A stretch of 64,000 nt of DNA, from assembly GCF_963518785.1 (NCBI RefSeq), contig NZ_CAUQKJ010000008.1:58681-122680 (forward strand), given 5' to 3'. Numbering within the stretch: the first letter of the stretch is position 1; every line of letters starts with the position of its first letter. The notes beneath the pieces were generated by a model. That model ran no database searches and was not told where the DNA came from. It worked only from the letters and a program-made list of their open reading frames with translations. Source of the stretch: an uncultured Campylobacter sp. (lineage in GTDB: Bacteria; Campylobacterota; Campylobacteria; Campylobacterales; Campylobacteraceae). A program made the position numbers and the translations under genes. Below, piece by piece: positions 50,120 through 59,376 of the stretch.

Positions 50120-50533
50120 TTAGTACGCCTTTACGAGCCGTAAATTTTTTAGATATATGACGCCGTCAAAAACGCCGCCTCCATTCGGCGCAGGCCAAGA
50201 AATGGCAATTCTTTTCGGCTCCTCGTCGTATTTAGGCTCGCAATAATTCTTTGAGCAGTCTATTTTAAACACCTCTTTATCGTTGCTATCAAAATCCGTT
50301 TGGGTAGAATTTTTAGGAATTTCCAGCGTGTGGATTATACGATACGGCTCGCCCTCTTTTGTGCGGGCGGACGTTATTTTTATTAGCGTGTCTGCGCTGT
50401 CGTCCGAGGTTCTATAGACCCCGTCTTGCCCCAAGCCCGCCAGCTCGAATTTTTTCTCCTTGCTATAAAACGCCGAGATTATGGAACAGCCGCCAAAAAG
50501 CAAAGCCGCCGCAAATAACGCAAACGCTCTCAT
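50120..50533 (-). CDS. Lipoprotein of unknown function
   Basis: 137 residues with a lipoprotein signal: MRAFALFAAALLFGGC, lipobox LFGG-C at Cys16. The mature part has a GLGQDGVYRTSDDSADTLIKI segment, a typical calcium-loop-like Asp-rich stretch, and two more cysteines (KIDCSKNYCEP). No family recognised. GGAGG precedes the ATG. Confidence 0.78.
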   Translation of the reverse strand: MRAFALFAAALLFGGCSIISAFYSKEKKFELAGLGQDGVYRTSDDSADTLIKITSARTKEGEPYRIIHTLEIPKNSTQTDFDSNDKEVFKIDCSKNYCEPKYDEEPKRIAISWPAPNGGGVFDGVIYLKNLRLVKAY

Positions 50534-50557
50534 TTTTCCTCCTTAAGCGGGTTAAAT

Positions 50558-51895
50558 TTAGTTTTTAAAACTATGAATAGGAGCCGGTATTTGGCCGCCG
50601 CGGGCGATGAAGTCTGCCGAGGAGTTTTTATTTACGCTCATCACGGGCGCGCTGCCAAGAAGCCCGCCAAATTCCAGCGTGTCGCCCTCTTTGCCCTTTG
50701 GGATTATGCGCACGGCGGTCGTTTTTTGATTTATCACGCCGATCGCTGCCTCGTCAGCTATGATCGCGGCGATCGTCTGCTCGGGCGTATCCTCGGGTAT
50801 TGCGATCATATCGAGCCCCACCGAACAGATCGCGGTCATCGCTTCGAGCTTTTCCAAATTTAACGATCCTGCGCGCACCGCGGCTATCATGCCCTCATCC
50901 TCCGAGACGGGGATAAACGCGCCGCTAAGCCCGCCTACTTGGTTGCACGCCATCACGCCGCCTTTTTTGACCGCGTCGTTTAGCAGTGCCAGAGCCGCGG
51001 TTGTGCCGTGCGTGCCGACGCGCTCTAAGCCCATCTCCTCAAGCACGCGCGCGACCGAATCGCCCACGGCAGGAGTCGGAGCTAGCGAGAGATCGACGAT
51101 GCCAAATTTCACGCCTAGCCGCTCGGATGCCATTTGGCCCACGAGCTGTCCGATGCGCGTGATCTTAAATGCCGTCTTTTTCACGGTCTCGGCAACCACG
51201 TCAAAGCTCGCTCCGCGCACCTTCTCAAGCGCGCGTTTAACGACGCCGGGGCCCGATACGCCCACGTTTATGATGACTTCGGCTTCGCCCACGCCGTGAA
51301 ATGCGCCTGCCATAAAGGGATTATCCTCGACGGCGTTGGCAAACACGACTAGCTTTGCCGCGCCCAGATCTGAAAGCCTCGCGGTTTCTTTTATCACGCG
51401 CCCCATGTCGGCGACCGCGCTCATATTTATGCCGGTCTTGGTCGAGCCGATATTAACGGACGCACAGACCTTTTGCGTCGCGGCGAGCGCGGCGGGGATG
51501 GAGTCGATTAAAATTTTATCGCCCTTTGCATAGCCCTTTTGCACGAGCGCCGAAAAGCCGCCGATAAAGTCGATGCCGACCTTTTTGGCAGCCTCGTCCA
51601 TCGCTCTAGCAAGCGGCACGTAGCTCACGGCATCCGTCGCCGCGCCGATGATGGCGATAGGCGTTACGCAGACGCGCTTATTTACGATCGGGATGCCGAG
51701 CTCTGCTGAAATTTCATTGCCGACCTTTACCATATCGCGCGCCTTATCGGTGATCTTTGCGTAAATTTTCTCCGCCGCTTTGCCCATATCGGGATCGATG
51801 CAGTCAAGCAGGCTGATACCCATCGTGATCGTGCGGATGTCGAAATTTTGCTCCTCGATCATCGCGATCGTTTCGGTTACGTTTTTAATGTCCAT
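50558..51895 (-). CDS. PFL family protein (UPF0210/DUF711)
   Basis: 445 residues. The family, distantly related to pyruvate formate-lyase barrels, has unknown activity; signatures seen are RTITMGISLLDC, KRVCVTPIAIIGA, DFIGGFSALVQKG, VNIGSTKTGINMSA, NAVEDNPFMAGAFHGVGE and CNQVGGLSGAFIPVSEDEGM. It lies nine bases after an ACT-domain gene; this pairing is widely conserved, which suggests amino-acid-controlled function (inference). Confidence 0.93.
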   Translation of the reverse strand: MDIKNVTETIAMIEEQNFDIRTITMGISLLDCIDPDMGKAAEKIYAKITDKARDMVKVGNEISAELGIPIVNKRVCVTPIAIIGAATDAVSYVPLARAMDEAAKKVGIDFIGGFSALVQKGYAKGDKILIDSIPAALAATQKVCASVNIGSTKTGINMSAVADMGRVIKETARLSDLGAAKLVVFANAVEDNPFMAGAFHGVGEAEVIINVGVSGPGVVKRALEKVRGASFDVVAETVKKTAFKITRIGQLVGQMASERLGVKFGIVDLSLAPTPAVGDSVARVLEEMGLERVGTHGTTAALALLNDAVKKGGVMACNQVGGLSGAFIPVSEDEGMIAAVRAGSLNLEKLEAMTAICSVGLDMIAIPEDTPEQTIAAIIADEAAIGVINQKTTAVRIIPKGKEGDTLEFGGLLGSAPVMSVNKNSSADFIARGGQIPAPIHSFKN

Positions 51896-51904
51896 CTGCG
51901 CGCC

Positions 51905-52171
51905 TTAGATGTTATGCATGGCGTCAAATATCGCCGAGCTTTGGATGTTGATTTTAACTTTTAACTTTTCGCCTAGCTCGTTTAGCTCCCCTCTTAGAGC
52001 CGTGAAATCGTGCGGCTCATCGCTTGAAACCACCGCCATCATTGTGAAAAACTCGTTTAAAACCGTCTGGCTGATGTCGTCTATGTTTAGCCCAAGCTGC
52101 GCGAGCTTAGCCGAAACGCCCGCCACAATGCCGACCTTGTCCTTACCGATCACCGTTACGATCGCTTTCAT
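51905..52171 (-). CDS. ACT domain protein (UPF0237)
   Basis: 88 residues, a single ACT domain: MKAIVTVIGKDKVGIVAGVS, LGLNIDDISQTVLNEFFTMM and FTALRGELNELGEKLKVKIN. ACT domains sense small ligands, often amino acids. Encoded immediately upstream of the PFL-family gene, and likely its regulator or partner. Confidence 0.93.
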   Translation of the reverse strand: MKAIVTVIGKDKVGIVAGVSAKLAQLGLNIDDISQTVLNEFFTMMAVVSSDEPHDFTALRGELNELGEKLKVKINIQSSAIFDAMHNI

Positions 52172-52225
52172 TCTTACTCCTTTTTAAAATTTATTTAGCT
52201 ATTCTGAGCGCGGAAGCCGTTAAAA

Positions 52226-52726
52226 CTACTGAATTTTGCCGCCGTTTGAAATTATCAGCGCAAACACGATTGCGACCAAAGCGTAAAATATTACCGCGAG
52301 CCATATCGCCCATCTATTCACGCCGCCGCCCTTTCTTAGGGCTTCATCGTCCTGTTTATCCAGCAATGAAACAAAACTATCGCAAACGTAATATTTCGCC
52401 ATAGTCCCGCTACTGACGCTAATCGCCGTTCCTATGGTTCTGTCGTGCCCATCTAAAAACGGAATAAAGCAGCTAGCCACCATAACGGCAAATAGGGCTG
52501 CGGCAATCTTGTACTCCTTGCGGTACAGAAAAAAGAATAGCGTGCCGAAAAAGGCCCACCAACTCCACGTGCTTACGTAATTTAACTCGCGCTGCTTGCC
52601 CGCAGCGAAAAATTTCTCGCAGGCGCGTGCGTAAATTTCAACCTTACTCGGGGTTTGCAAGAAAATTTCCAACTTCTGTCGAAGCAACTTGCCGTCAGAT
52701 AAAATTTCTCTAGCGTAATCCGTCAT
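52226..52726 (-). CDS. DUF2628-like membrane protein
   Basis: 166 residues. A cytoplasmic start (EIYARACEKFFAAGKQRELN) is followed by NYVSTWSWWAFFGTLFFFLYRKEY and further helices, including a C-terminal one (WAIWLAVIFYALVAIVFALI). The aromatic WWAFF-FLYRK block is typical of DUF2628 membrane proteins. Function unknown. GGAGG before the ATG; ten bases after trpS. Confidence 0.75.
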   Translation of the reverse strand: MTDYAREILSDGKLLRQKLEIFLQTPSKVEIYARACEKFFAAGKQRELNYVSTWSWWAFFGTLFFFLYRKEYKIAAALFAVMVASCFIPFLDGHDRTIGTAISVSSGTMAKYYVCDSFVSLLDKQDDEALRKGGGVNRWAIWLAVIFYALVAIVFALIISNGGKIQ

Positions 52727-52736
52727 CTCACCCTCC

Positions 52737-53708
52737 TTAGCGATAAATCCCCACGGCGGCGCGAACCTTTTGCATCAATGAAGCAGCCGTCGCAGCCGCC
52801 CTTTGCGCGCCCTGTCTTAGCATCTCATCCAAAATTTCGCGGTGGCTTTGATAGTATTCAAATTTATCTCGCGCGTCTTTGAAATAGCTAAGCACGAGCT
52901 CGTTTAGATACGCCTTGAAGTGCCCGTGCCCCTCGCCTCCGCGCTCGTAGCGAGCCTGCAGCTCCGTCTGCTCCGCTTCGTTTAAAAATAGCTTCGCGAT
53001 ATTATAGACATTGCACCCGCGCCACTGCTTAGGCGCTTCTAGCGGCTCAGAAGTCGTTACGATACTTGAAATTTGCTTCTTTAGCGTCGCGGCATCTGCA
53101 AAAATATCGATCGTATTGCCGTAGCTCTTACTCATCTTGGCGCCGTCGGTGCCCGGCACGATCGCTACTTCATCGTTTACTCGCGCTTGCGGAATAGTTA
53201 AAATTTCACCGTGGGCGTTGTTAAATTTAAGCGCGATGTCGCGGGCGATCTCGACGTGCTGGATCTGATCCTTGCCCACGGGCACGACCTCCGCGCTGTA
53301 TAGCAGGATATCCGCCGCCATCAGCACGGGGTAGCTGAACAGATCGTGCTTGCTCTCAAAGCCCTTGGCGATCTTATCTTTGTATGCGTGCGCCCGCTCG
53401 AGCAGCCCCATCGGCGTATATCCGCTTAAAATCCAGTAAAGCTCCAGCACCTCTTTTACGTCGCTTTGCACCCAAAACACCGTCTTTTTCGGATCGATCC
53501 CCAGCGACAAAAACGCCGCGGCGGCCTCGTAGGTGGAATTTTTAAGCTTTGCGCCGTCGCTTACGGACGTGAGCGCATGGTAGTTTGCGATAAACATAAA
53601 CATCTGCTCTCCCGCGTTTTGCGCATCCACCATCTGCTTGATACTCGCGAAGTAGTTACCCAAATGCAGCTTGCCGCTGGGCTGAAGACCCGTTAAAATT
53701 CTCATCAT
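52737..53708 (-). CDS. trpS: Tryptophanyl-tRNA synthetase
   Basis: 323 residues, class I enzyme. The HIGH-type motif is in LTGLQPSGKLHLGNYFASIK and the KMSKS motif in TDGAKMSKSYGNTI. FWVQSDVKEVLELYWIL and SYPVLMAADILLYSAEVVPV are the Trp-pocket regions. The C-terminus, LQARYERGGEGHGHFKAYL, is normal. GGAG precedes ATG 53708. Gene order der-aroK-trpS as in C. jejuni. Confidence 0.97.
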   Translation of the reverse strand: MMRILTGLQPSGKLHLGNYFASIKQMVDAQNAGEQMFMFIANYHALTSVSDGAKLKNSTYEAAAAFLSLGIDPKKTVFWVQSDVKEVLELYWILSGYTPMGLLERAHAYKDKIAKGFESKHDLFSYPVLMAADILLYSAEVVPVGKDQIQHVEIARDIALKFNNAHGEILTIPQARVNDEVAIVPGTDGAKMSKSYGNTIDIFADAATLKKQISSIVTTSEPLEAPKQWRGCNVYNIAKLFLNEAEQTELQARYERGGEGHGHFKAYLNELVLSYFKDARDKFEYYQSHREILDEMLRQGAQRAAATAASLMQKVRAAVGIYR

Positions 53709-53715
53709 TGCTCCT

Positions 53716-54687
53716 TTAAATCAAAATCAGATCGCCGTCCACAAAACCCACGGCAACGTGCTTGCACTCAAAAATTTTTGCATCTGGCATCTGCTCTCGC
53801 AGCTCGCGCAAAGCCTGCACGAGCATTTTTAAAACCTGTCGCCACGAAAGCTCGCTTAAAAATTCAAGCTGCAAGCGTGAATATTCGGGATAAAACTCAT
53901 CCTCGTCCTCGCACGCCCAGTCGTCGTCATCCACGTCGTAGCTGCTCGATCCCGCGAGCTGTAGCGCATAAGGCTCGTAAAGATCGAAGTGCCACGCGAT
54001 CACTCGCTTTGGAATTTCCTCGCGTTCTAAGCCCTCGATCAATTCGCGCAGCTTTTGCTTTAGCGCCTCTTTCTTTTTAAGCTTATCGCCTTTGCTCTCT
54101 TTACCGTGCGACTTGGAATTTTTGCCGCCGCCGGAACGCTTTTGCTTAGACATCTTTTTCCCTTTTAAATTTAGCCCGTCGCAGGCGGAGCAAATTTCTT
54201 TTACGATCTTTTTTACGCTTTTATTTTCGACGTCGATTACGATGTCGGCCTTTTTTTCATACGCCCCGTCTCTTTGAGCGTGCAGCGCCGCGGCCTTTTG
54301 TAGATCCGCTAACAGCGGGCGCTTGGCAAATTTTTTCTCCGCGTTCTCGCTGTTTTTTAAGCGATTAATAATCCCCTCAAAGCTTGATTTCAGATACACG
54401 ACGGTGCCGATTTTGTTTAAATTTTTCACGGCGTAAAAGCCGCCGCCGGTGGAGATCACGGCGCAACGGACGGACTTTTCTAAAAATTTTGCAAGGCTCT
54501 CTTCCATCTTTCTAAAGCTCTGCTCGCCCTGCTCTTTAAAAATTTGTCCGATCTTTTTATTGGCGTAGCTTTCGATCATATCGTCGCAATCAAGCGCAAA
54601 CATCCCGCTTTGCGCAGCCAGAGCCCGCGCTACCGTGCCCTTACCGACCCCCATAAAGCCGATGAGCACGATATTACCGCTCTTCAT
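53716..54687 (-). CDS. aroK: Shikimate kinase fused in frame to a small unknown protein
   Basis: Residues 1-172 are shikimate kinase: LIGFMGVGKGTVARALA (Walker A), DCDDMIE (shikimate Asp), ISTGGGFYAV, and the lid region KFAKRPLLAD. After SACDGLNLKGKK the frame continues without a stop into MSKQKRSGGGKNSKSHG and a 145-residue protein with a basic start, an acidic patch (DVDDDDWACEDEDEFYPEY) and KHVAVGFVDGDLILI. ATG 54153 has AAAGGG upstream and could start this second protein on its own. The link is TTTAAAAGGG, so loss of an AroK stop beside an AAATTT word is likely, as in nadD-rsfS. The start overlaps der by 14 bases. Confidence 0.87.
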   Translation of the reverse strand: MKSGNIVLIGFMGVGKGTVARALAAQSGMFALDCDDMIESYANKKIGQIFKEQGEQSFRKMEESLAKFLEKSVRCAVISTGGGFYAVKNLNKIGTVVYLKSSFEGIINRLKNSENAEKKFAKRPLLADLQKAAALHAQRDGAYEKKADIVIDVENKSVKKIVKEICSACDGLNLKGKKMSKQKRSGGGKNSKSHGKESKGDKLKKKEALKQKLRELIEGLEREEIPKRVIAWHFDLYEPYALQLAGSSSYDVDDDDWACEDEDEFYPEYSRLQLEFLSELSWRQVLKMLVQALRELREQMPDAKIFECKHVAVGFVDGDLILI

Positions 54688-56059
54688 CGCTCTCCCCTTT
54701 TTTGCGCGGCAGCAACACTAGCGGACTTCCCGAAAGAGCAAAGCTCGCGCGCAGCCTGTTCATCAAATAGCGCTTGTAGCTAAAATGCAGCGCTTGCGGG
54801 CGGTTCATCACAAGAGCGATCTTCGGCGGCGCAAAGCCGATCTGCGCGGCGTAGTAAATTTTAACCGATTTGCCCCGCTCGCGAGGTATCGGATGGGCCT
54901 TTATCGCGGCTTCTACCGCTTCATTGATCCTTGCAGTGCCGAGCTTGCGCGTGAAATTTGAATAAACTTCCAAAATGAGCGGATAAATTTTATGTATCCG
55001 CTTCTTGTCCGTCGCGCTGACGCTGATAATCGGCGCGTAGGAAAGGAATTTAAACCTATCGCGCAAATCGCGGCAAAACTCATCGTAATCGCGCTCGCAA
55101 AGATCCCATTTGTTTAAAATTATGATGAGCCCGAGTTCAAATTTAGCCGCAAGCCCCGCGATGCGCTCGTCCAGCTCGTTTAGCGGCTCGCTTGCGTCAA
55201 GCACCAAAAGCGCGATGTCGGAGTTTTGCAGGATTTTTTCGGTGCGATTTAGCGCGAAACGCTCGATGCCCTCGATCTTGCCGCGGCGGCGAATGCCCGC
55301 CGTGTCGATAAACTCAAGCGTGCGTCCCCCAAATTCCGTGCTTTCGTTCACCGGATCGATCGTCGTGCCCGCATAATCGCTCACGACCGAGCGCTGCGAG
55401 CCCACAAGCGCGTTTAGAAGGCTTGATTTACCGACGTTCACCCGCCCGATGATACCCACGCCGATGATTTTACTAGCGTAAAATTCCTCGTCGCGCCCCT
55501 CTTTCGGCTCGCCCTCGTCGTTAAAGCCCTCTATGAAATCATCAAAAATTTCATCCTCGTCCTGCCGCGCAGGCGCAGGGTCCAAGAAGCCATAGATCCA
55601 CTCTTTCAGCTCGTCGATGCCGCTGTTGTGCGAGACGGAGATCGGGAAAAATTTAACGCCGAATTCGTTAAACTCCCAGCTGCGCTCCTCGTCGCGCTTG
55701 CCGTCGATCTTATTGACCGCCAGGGCGATGGGCTTACCGAGCCTTTGCAGCGAGAAAAATATCCGCCGCTCATCATCGCTCGGAAGCAGCTTGCCGTCCG
55801 TCATAAAGATTATCAAATCCGCACTCTTTGCCTCGCTTAGCGTCTTAGTCTGCACCCGCGCAAACAGCTCGGAGGTGTCGTCCAAGCCGCCCGAATCGAT
55901 CACGCGCACGCGGCGATCGAAAATTTCAGCTTCGGCTCTATTGGTATCGCGCGTCGTACCCGCAACGTCGCTCGTGATGGCGATGCGAGCGCCCGCTAGG
56001 CGGTTAAAAAGGCTCGACTTGCCGACGTTGGGGCGCCCGATGATGATCAAACTTTTCAC
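54674..56059 (-). CDS. der: GTPase Der (EngA)
   Basis: Tandem-GTPase needed for 50S ribosome assembly. 461 residues from GTG 56059 (CAAGGACGAAC upstream); the frame extends 40 codons earlier without family match. G1 motifs IIIGRPNVGKSS (5-16) and IIGRVNVGKSS, G3 DSGGLDDT and DTAGIRR, G4 NKIDG and NKWD. An acidic linker (DEDEIFDDFIEGFNDEGE) sits between the domains, and the KH-like C-terminal domain ends with FSYKRYLMNRLR. Normal length. Confidence 0.96.
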   Translation of the reverse strand: MKSLIIIGRPNVGKSSLFNRLAGARIAITSDVAGTTRDTNRAEAEIFDRRVRVIDSGGLDDTSELFARVQTKTLSEAKSADLIIFMTDGKLLPSDDERRIFFSLQRLGKPIALAVNKIDGKRDEERSWEFNEFGVKFFPISVSHNSGIDELKEWIYGFLDPAPARQDEDEIFDDFIEGFNDEGEPKEGRDEEFYASKIIGVGIIGRVNVGKSSLLNALVGSQRSVVSDYAGTTIDPVNESTEFGGRTLEFIDTAGIRRRGKIEGIERFALNRTEKILQNSDIALLVLDASEPLNELDERIAGLAAKFELGLIIILNKWDLCERDYDEFCRDLRDRFKFLSYAPIISVSATDKKRIHKIYPLILEVYSNFTRKLGTARINEAVEAAIKAHPIPRERGKSVKIYYAAQIGFAPPKIALVMNRPQALHFSYKRYLMNRLRASFALSGSPLVLLPRKKGESDEER

Positions 56060-56179
56060 GTTCGTCCTTGTAGTTTTTGGCGCGATTATAACCAAAAATA
56101 GATTAAAGCCAAATTCTACGCGCTCGCTCGCGGAGCTAAGCGGCAAAATTTTATAAAATTTAGGCGCTAAATTTAGCAA

Positions 56180-56592
56180 AATTTTATCGCGACACTAGCA
56201 GAACGCCGCACGGACGCAAGACGTCAAAACGCGCTATCCATCGCCGAACATATCGCAGAATGCGGAGATGTGCGTAAATCTTATAAATTTTAAAAACCGA
56301 CGCAACTACACGAAAGCATAAAAGCCCGCAGCTGCGCAAATTTTACTGCTTTGCTCAAGCAAGCGGCGGCGCGCAGAGCAGAGGGTCGGTAAAAATCACA
56401 AAAGCAGCGCCCAATATCCAAGTACTGAACTAGCGCCCGTGAGCAAGAAACGCAAAAGCAAGCGCCGAAGTACAAAATCGAGCCGTCGCGTCCAAACGCG
56501 CAAAAGCAGGCGGCGCGACGAAATATTAAAACGGCGGAATATTAAAATTTAATCATTATGCGTGTATAATTCCGCAAATTTAAAGGGGCGCG
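56180..56592. other. Gap of about 410 bp
   Basis: Few AAATTT words; GC-rich centre (56200-56520). A 61-codon frame on the minus strand at 56290-56475 has no support. TATAAT at 56565-56570 is the promoter of the next gene. Confidence 0.5.
56565..56570 (+). promoter_or_regulatory. Extended -10 box of the EamA pair
   Basis: TGTATAAT, with AAAGGGG before the ATG at 56593. Confidence 0.5.
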
Positions 56593-57498
56593 ATGAAATA
56601 CAACAACTTCTTGCTGCACCATCTAAGCGTGTATTATATGCTGATGGCGTGCTTTTACTACTCTCTTACGGGCGTTTTTGCCAAGCTTTTGGGCGCGCAA
56701 ATTTCATCGCTTGAGGTCGTGCTCTTTCGCAATCTGCCCGGACTTTTGATCCTGCTTTATAAAATCAAAGCGCGCCCCCGCGCGGCGCGCTTCGCAAACA
56801 AGGGCGGTCATCCTTTTACGCTCGCGTTTCGCGGCATTATCGGGATTTTGGGGCTGATGGTATTTTTTTATAACGTCGCTAACATCAGCCTCGGCGAGGC
56901 ATTTACCTTTCAAAAAACGGCGTCCATTTGGACGGCGATCATAGCGTATTTTACCCTCGGCGAAAAATTCGGCGCGATGGGCTGGTTCTCGGTCTGCCTA
57001 GGCTTTGTGGGCATCGTTTTGGTAATTCAGCCGCAGTTTGGCTTGCAGCCGAGCGATATTTTTGGAATTTTAAGCGGATTATTCGCCGCGATGGCGTTTA
57101 CCTCCGTGCGCGGGCTGCGCAAATACTATAGCTCCGATACGATCATCCTCTCTGCGCTTCTTGCCGGCACGCTGATGCCCGTAGCGCTTATGATCGCGGC
57201 AGAATTTATAGACGCGCCCGCGCTGAGCTTTATGCTTTGCAAATTTAAAATTCCAAACGCGCAGGGTTGGCTCTTTGCCGTGCTTTTGGGGCTGCTGGGG
57301 CTGTTTTATCAAACCTACGTAACCAAGGCCTACGCCGCGACGCGCAAAGCGGGCATAGTGGCTACGATCAGCTACGCCGACATCATCTTTTCGACGCTAT
57401 TTGGGCTGCTGCTAGGCGACGCCTTGCCCGGTTTCATGGCGCTTGGAGGTATGGCGCTCATCATCGCCGCGGGCGCGCTCGTCGCAAACCGAAAGTAG
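56593..57498 (+). CDS. EamA/DMT family transporter, copy 1
   Basis: 301 residues, ten membrane segments in two EamA halves. VYYMLMACFYYSLTGVFAKL (helix 1), SSLEVVLFRNLPGLLIL, AFRGIIGILGLMVFFYNVAN, LGEAFTFQKTASIWTAI, the C-terminal KAYAATRKAGIVATISYADI and ISYADIIFSTLFGLLLGD. The same patterns recur in the next gene. Such transporters move metabolites across the inner membrane; the substrate is unknown. Confidence 0.88.
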   Translation: MKYNNFLLHHLSVYYMLMACFYYSLTGVFAKLLGAQISSLEVVLFRNLPGLLILLYKIKARPRAARFANKGGHPFTLAFRGIIGILGLMVFFYNVANISLGEAFTFQKTASIWTAIIAYFTLGEKFGAMGWFSVCLGFVGIVLVIQPQFGLQPSDIFGILSGLFAAMAFTSVRGLRKYYSSDTIILSALLAGTLMPVALMIAAEFIDAPALSFMLCKFKIPNAQGWLFAVLLGLLGLFYQTYVTKAYAATRKAGIVATISYADIIFSTLFGLLLGDALPGFMALGGMALIIAAGALVANRK

Positions 57499-57504
57499 CG
57501 AGCG

Positions 57505-58437
57505 ATGAAGCAAAAATTTTACTCCGCGTTTTGGCTGAAACATCTTGGCGTTTATTATATGCTCGTAGCGAGCTTTTATTTCGCGCTAAACGGCGCGCTA
57601 GCCAAGGTCATGGCGGAGCATATGAGTAGCGCCGAGATCGTGTTTTTCCGCAATGTCGTAGGCATCGGCATCGTGCTGTTTTCGCTACGGCGGATAAAAA
57701 ACCTGGGCCCGGGCGGCAAGCCGTGGCTGCTCGCGTTTCGCGGCTTTATCGGCAGCTGCGGTATCTTAGCGACCTTTTATAATATCGCCCACATCGATCT
57801 TGGCACCGCTTTTACCTTCCAAAAGACGGCGCCCATTTTCACCGCGCTATTTTCGGCGTTTTTCTTAGGCGAAAAGCTAAGCTCTAAGGGCTGGTTTGCG
57901 ATACTGCTCGGATTTGGCGGAATTTTACTCGTCGTGCGCCCGCACATCGGCATCAGCGTAACCGACGCGGTGGGAATCTTCGGCGGCATGTGCGCAGGGC
58001 TTGCATACACGAGCGTGCGCGAGCTCCGCAAACACTACGCCACAAACCTCATCGTGCTAGTTTTCGTCTCGTCCGCCACCTTTCTAAGTGCTACGATGAT
58101 GATAACGGGCTGGGTGCTTGAAGGTAGCGAGGTTAAAATTTTAGGACTTTTCAGCGGCGCGGATTTGGCGAAGCTCGCTTACTTCAACCCGCCAAGCCTT
58201 TTTGGCTGGGTGCTCGTGGCGCTTCTGGGTGTCAGCGGTATCTACTTTCAAATTTACATGACGCGCGCCTACGCCGCTTCACGCAAAGCGGGCATAGTCG
58301 CCGCGATCAGCTACAGCGACATCCTATTTAGCATGGCGCTAGGCATTATGCTAGGCGATCATCTGCCCGGTCCGATCGTGCTAGCAGGCATTGCGGTGGT
58401 GATTTTAAGCGGAATTTTAATCGCCCGCGAGCGCTAA
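57505..58437 (+). CDS. EamA/DMT family transporter, copy 2
   Basis: 310 residues and clearly a paralogue of copy 1: VYYMLVASFYFALNGALAKV, SSAEIVFFRNVVGIGIVL, FRGFIGSCGILATFYNIAH, LGTAFTFQKTAPIFTALFSA and RAYAASRKAGIVAAISYSDI align with copy 1 throughout. It starts six bases after copy 1, so both are co-transcribed. Old tandem duplication: block structure kept, identity modest. DMT transporters of this size usually work as dimers, so the pair may form a heterodimer (inference). Confidence 0.88.
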   Translation: MKQKFYSAFWLKHLGVYYMLVASFYFALNGALAKVMAEHMSSAEIVFFRNVVGIGIVLFSLRRIKNLGPGGKPWLLAFRGFIGSCGILATFYNIAHIDLGTAFTFQKTAPIFTALFSAFFLGEKLSSKGWFAILLGFGGILLVVRPHIGISVTDAVGIFGGMCAGLAYTSVRELRKHYATNLIVLVFVSSATFLSATMMITGWVLEGSEVKILGLFSGADLAKLAYFNPPSLFGWVLVALLGVSGIYFQIYMTRAYAASRKAGIVAAISYSDILFSMALGIMLGDHLPGPIVLAGIAVVILSGILIARER

Positions 58438-58599
58438 ATTTAAATCTAAATTTAAAACCAATTCAAACGCGCCGAGAGGCTAAATTTAATCCGCGCCGCC
58501 AGCCTGCGCTAAATTTCAGCAGTCTAAAAGCTTAAAAAGACTAACATTCAAATCAAAGTTCTACGGCGTAGAAATATTTTTCGACGGATTTAAAATTTT

Positions 58600-59376
58600 A
58601 TGCATTTTATCGGTATCGACATCGGCTCTACCTCGTCAAAGGTCGCCGTTATGGACGAACGCGGCGACTTTTGCGAGCTGTTTTTGCTGCCAAGCGGCTT
58701 TAGCGCGGTCAAGGTCGCGCGCCAAATCAAGCAAGCCTTAGAGCAAAAAGGCTACGCAGAGGGCTTCGTGACGGCTACGGGCTACGGACGCGTTAGCGTA
58801 GAGTACGCGCAGCTTAGCATGAGCGAAATTTTATGCCACGGGCTTGGGGCACACTTTTTATTTGAGCAAGACTGCACCGTCATCGATGTGGGCGGGCAAG
58901 ACACCAAAGCGATCAAAATAGAAAACGGCAAACCAGCGGATTTTATCATGAACGACAAATGCTCGGCGGGCACGGGTAAATTTTTAGAGATCAGCGCGGG
59001 TCGCCTGGGGCTAGAACTAAGCGAAATTTACAAAACCGCTCGCAAAAATCCCGCGATTAAAATTAGCTCAACGTGCACTGTTTTTGCAGAAAGCGAGATC
59101 GTCTCGCTAAGCGCAAATGGGGCTGAAACTAGCGAGATCGCCTACGCTATCGTGGATTCCTCCGCGCACAAGGTCGCCTCACTCATCAAACGGCTGGAAA
59201 ATCAAATTTACTTTTTAAGCGGCGGGCTTAGCAACGTGCCGCTCTTTAAACAGCTTCTAGGCGAGCATCTGGGGGCTGAAATTTTTACTTGCGAAAACGC
59301 AATCTACTGCGGCGCGATGGGCGCTTCGCTTATCGGCGCACGCAAAGCAAACGAAATTTCAAAGGAGACGAGATGA
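58600..59376 (+). CDS. 2-hydroxyacyl-CoA dehydratase-type activase (ATP-driven electron activator)
   Basis: 258 residues, ASKHA fold. GIDIGSTSSKVAV (5-17) is the phosphate-binding loop, VIDVGGQDTKAI (94-105) the second. Cys121 in NDKCSAGTGKFLE and Cys159 in SSTCTVFAESEIV are the pair that, across a homodimer, hold one [4Fe-4S] cluster. These proteins couple ATP hydrolysis to very low-potential electron transfer into a partner (HgdC to HgdAB, or the activator of double-cubane proteins). It overlaps the next gene by ATGA, which fits a dedicated partner. Cytoplasmic. The electron donor is not in this gene; a NapH-like protein lies downstream. Confidence 0.9.
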   Translation: MHFIGIDIGSTSSKVAVMDERGDFCELFLLPSGFSAVKVARQIKQALEQKGYAEGFVTATGYGRVSVEYAQLSMSEILCHGLGAHFLFEQDCTVIDVGGQDTKAIKIENGKPADFIMNDKCSAGTGKFLEISAGRLGLELSEIYKTARKNPAIKISSTCTVFAESEIVSLSANGAETSEIAYAIVDSSAHKVASLIKRLENQIYFLSGGLSNVPLFKQLLGEHLGAEIFTCENAIYCGAMGASLIGARKANEISKETR

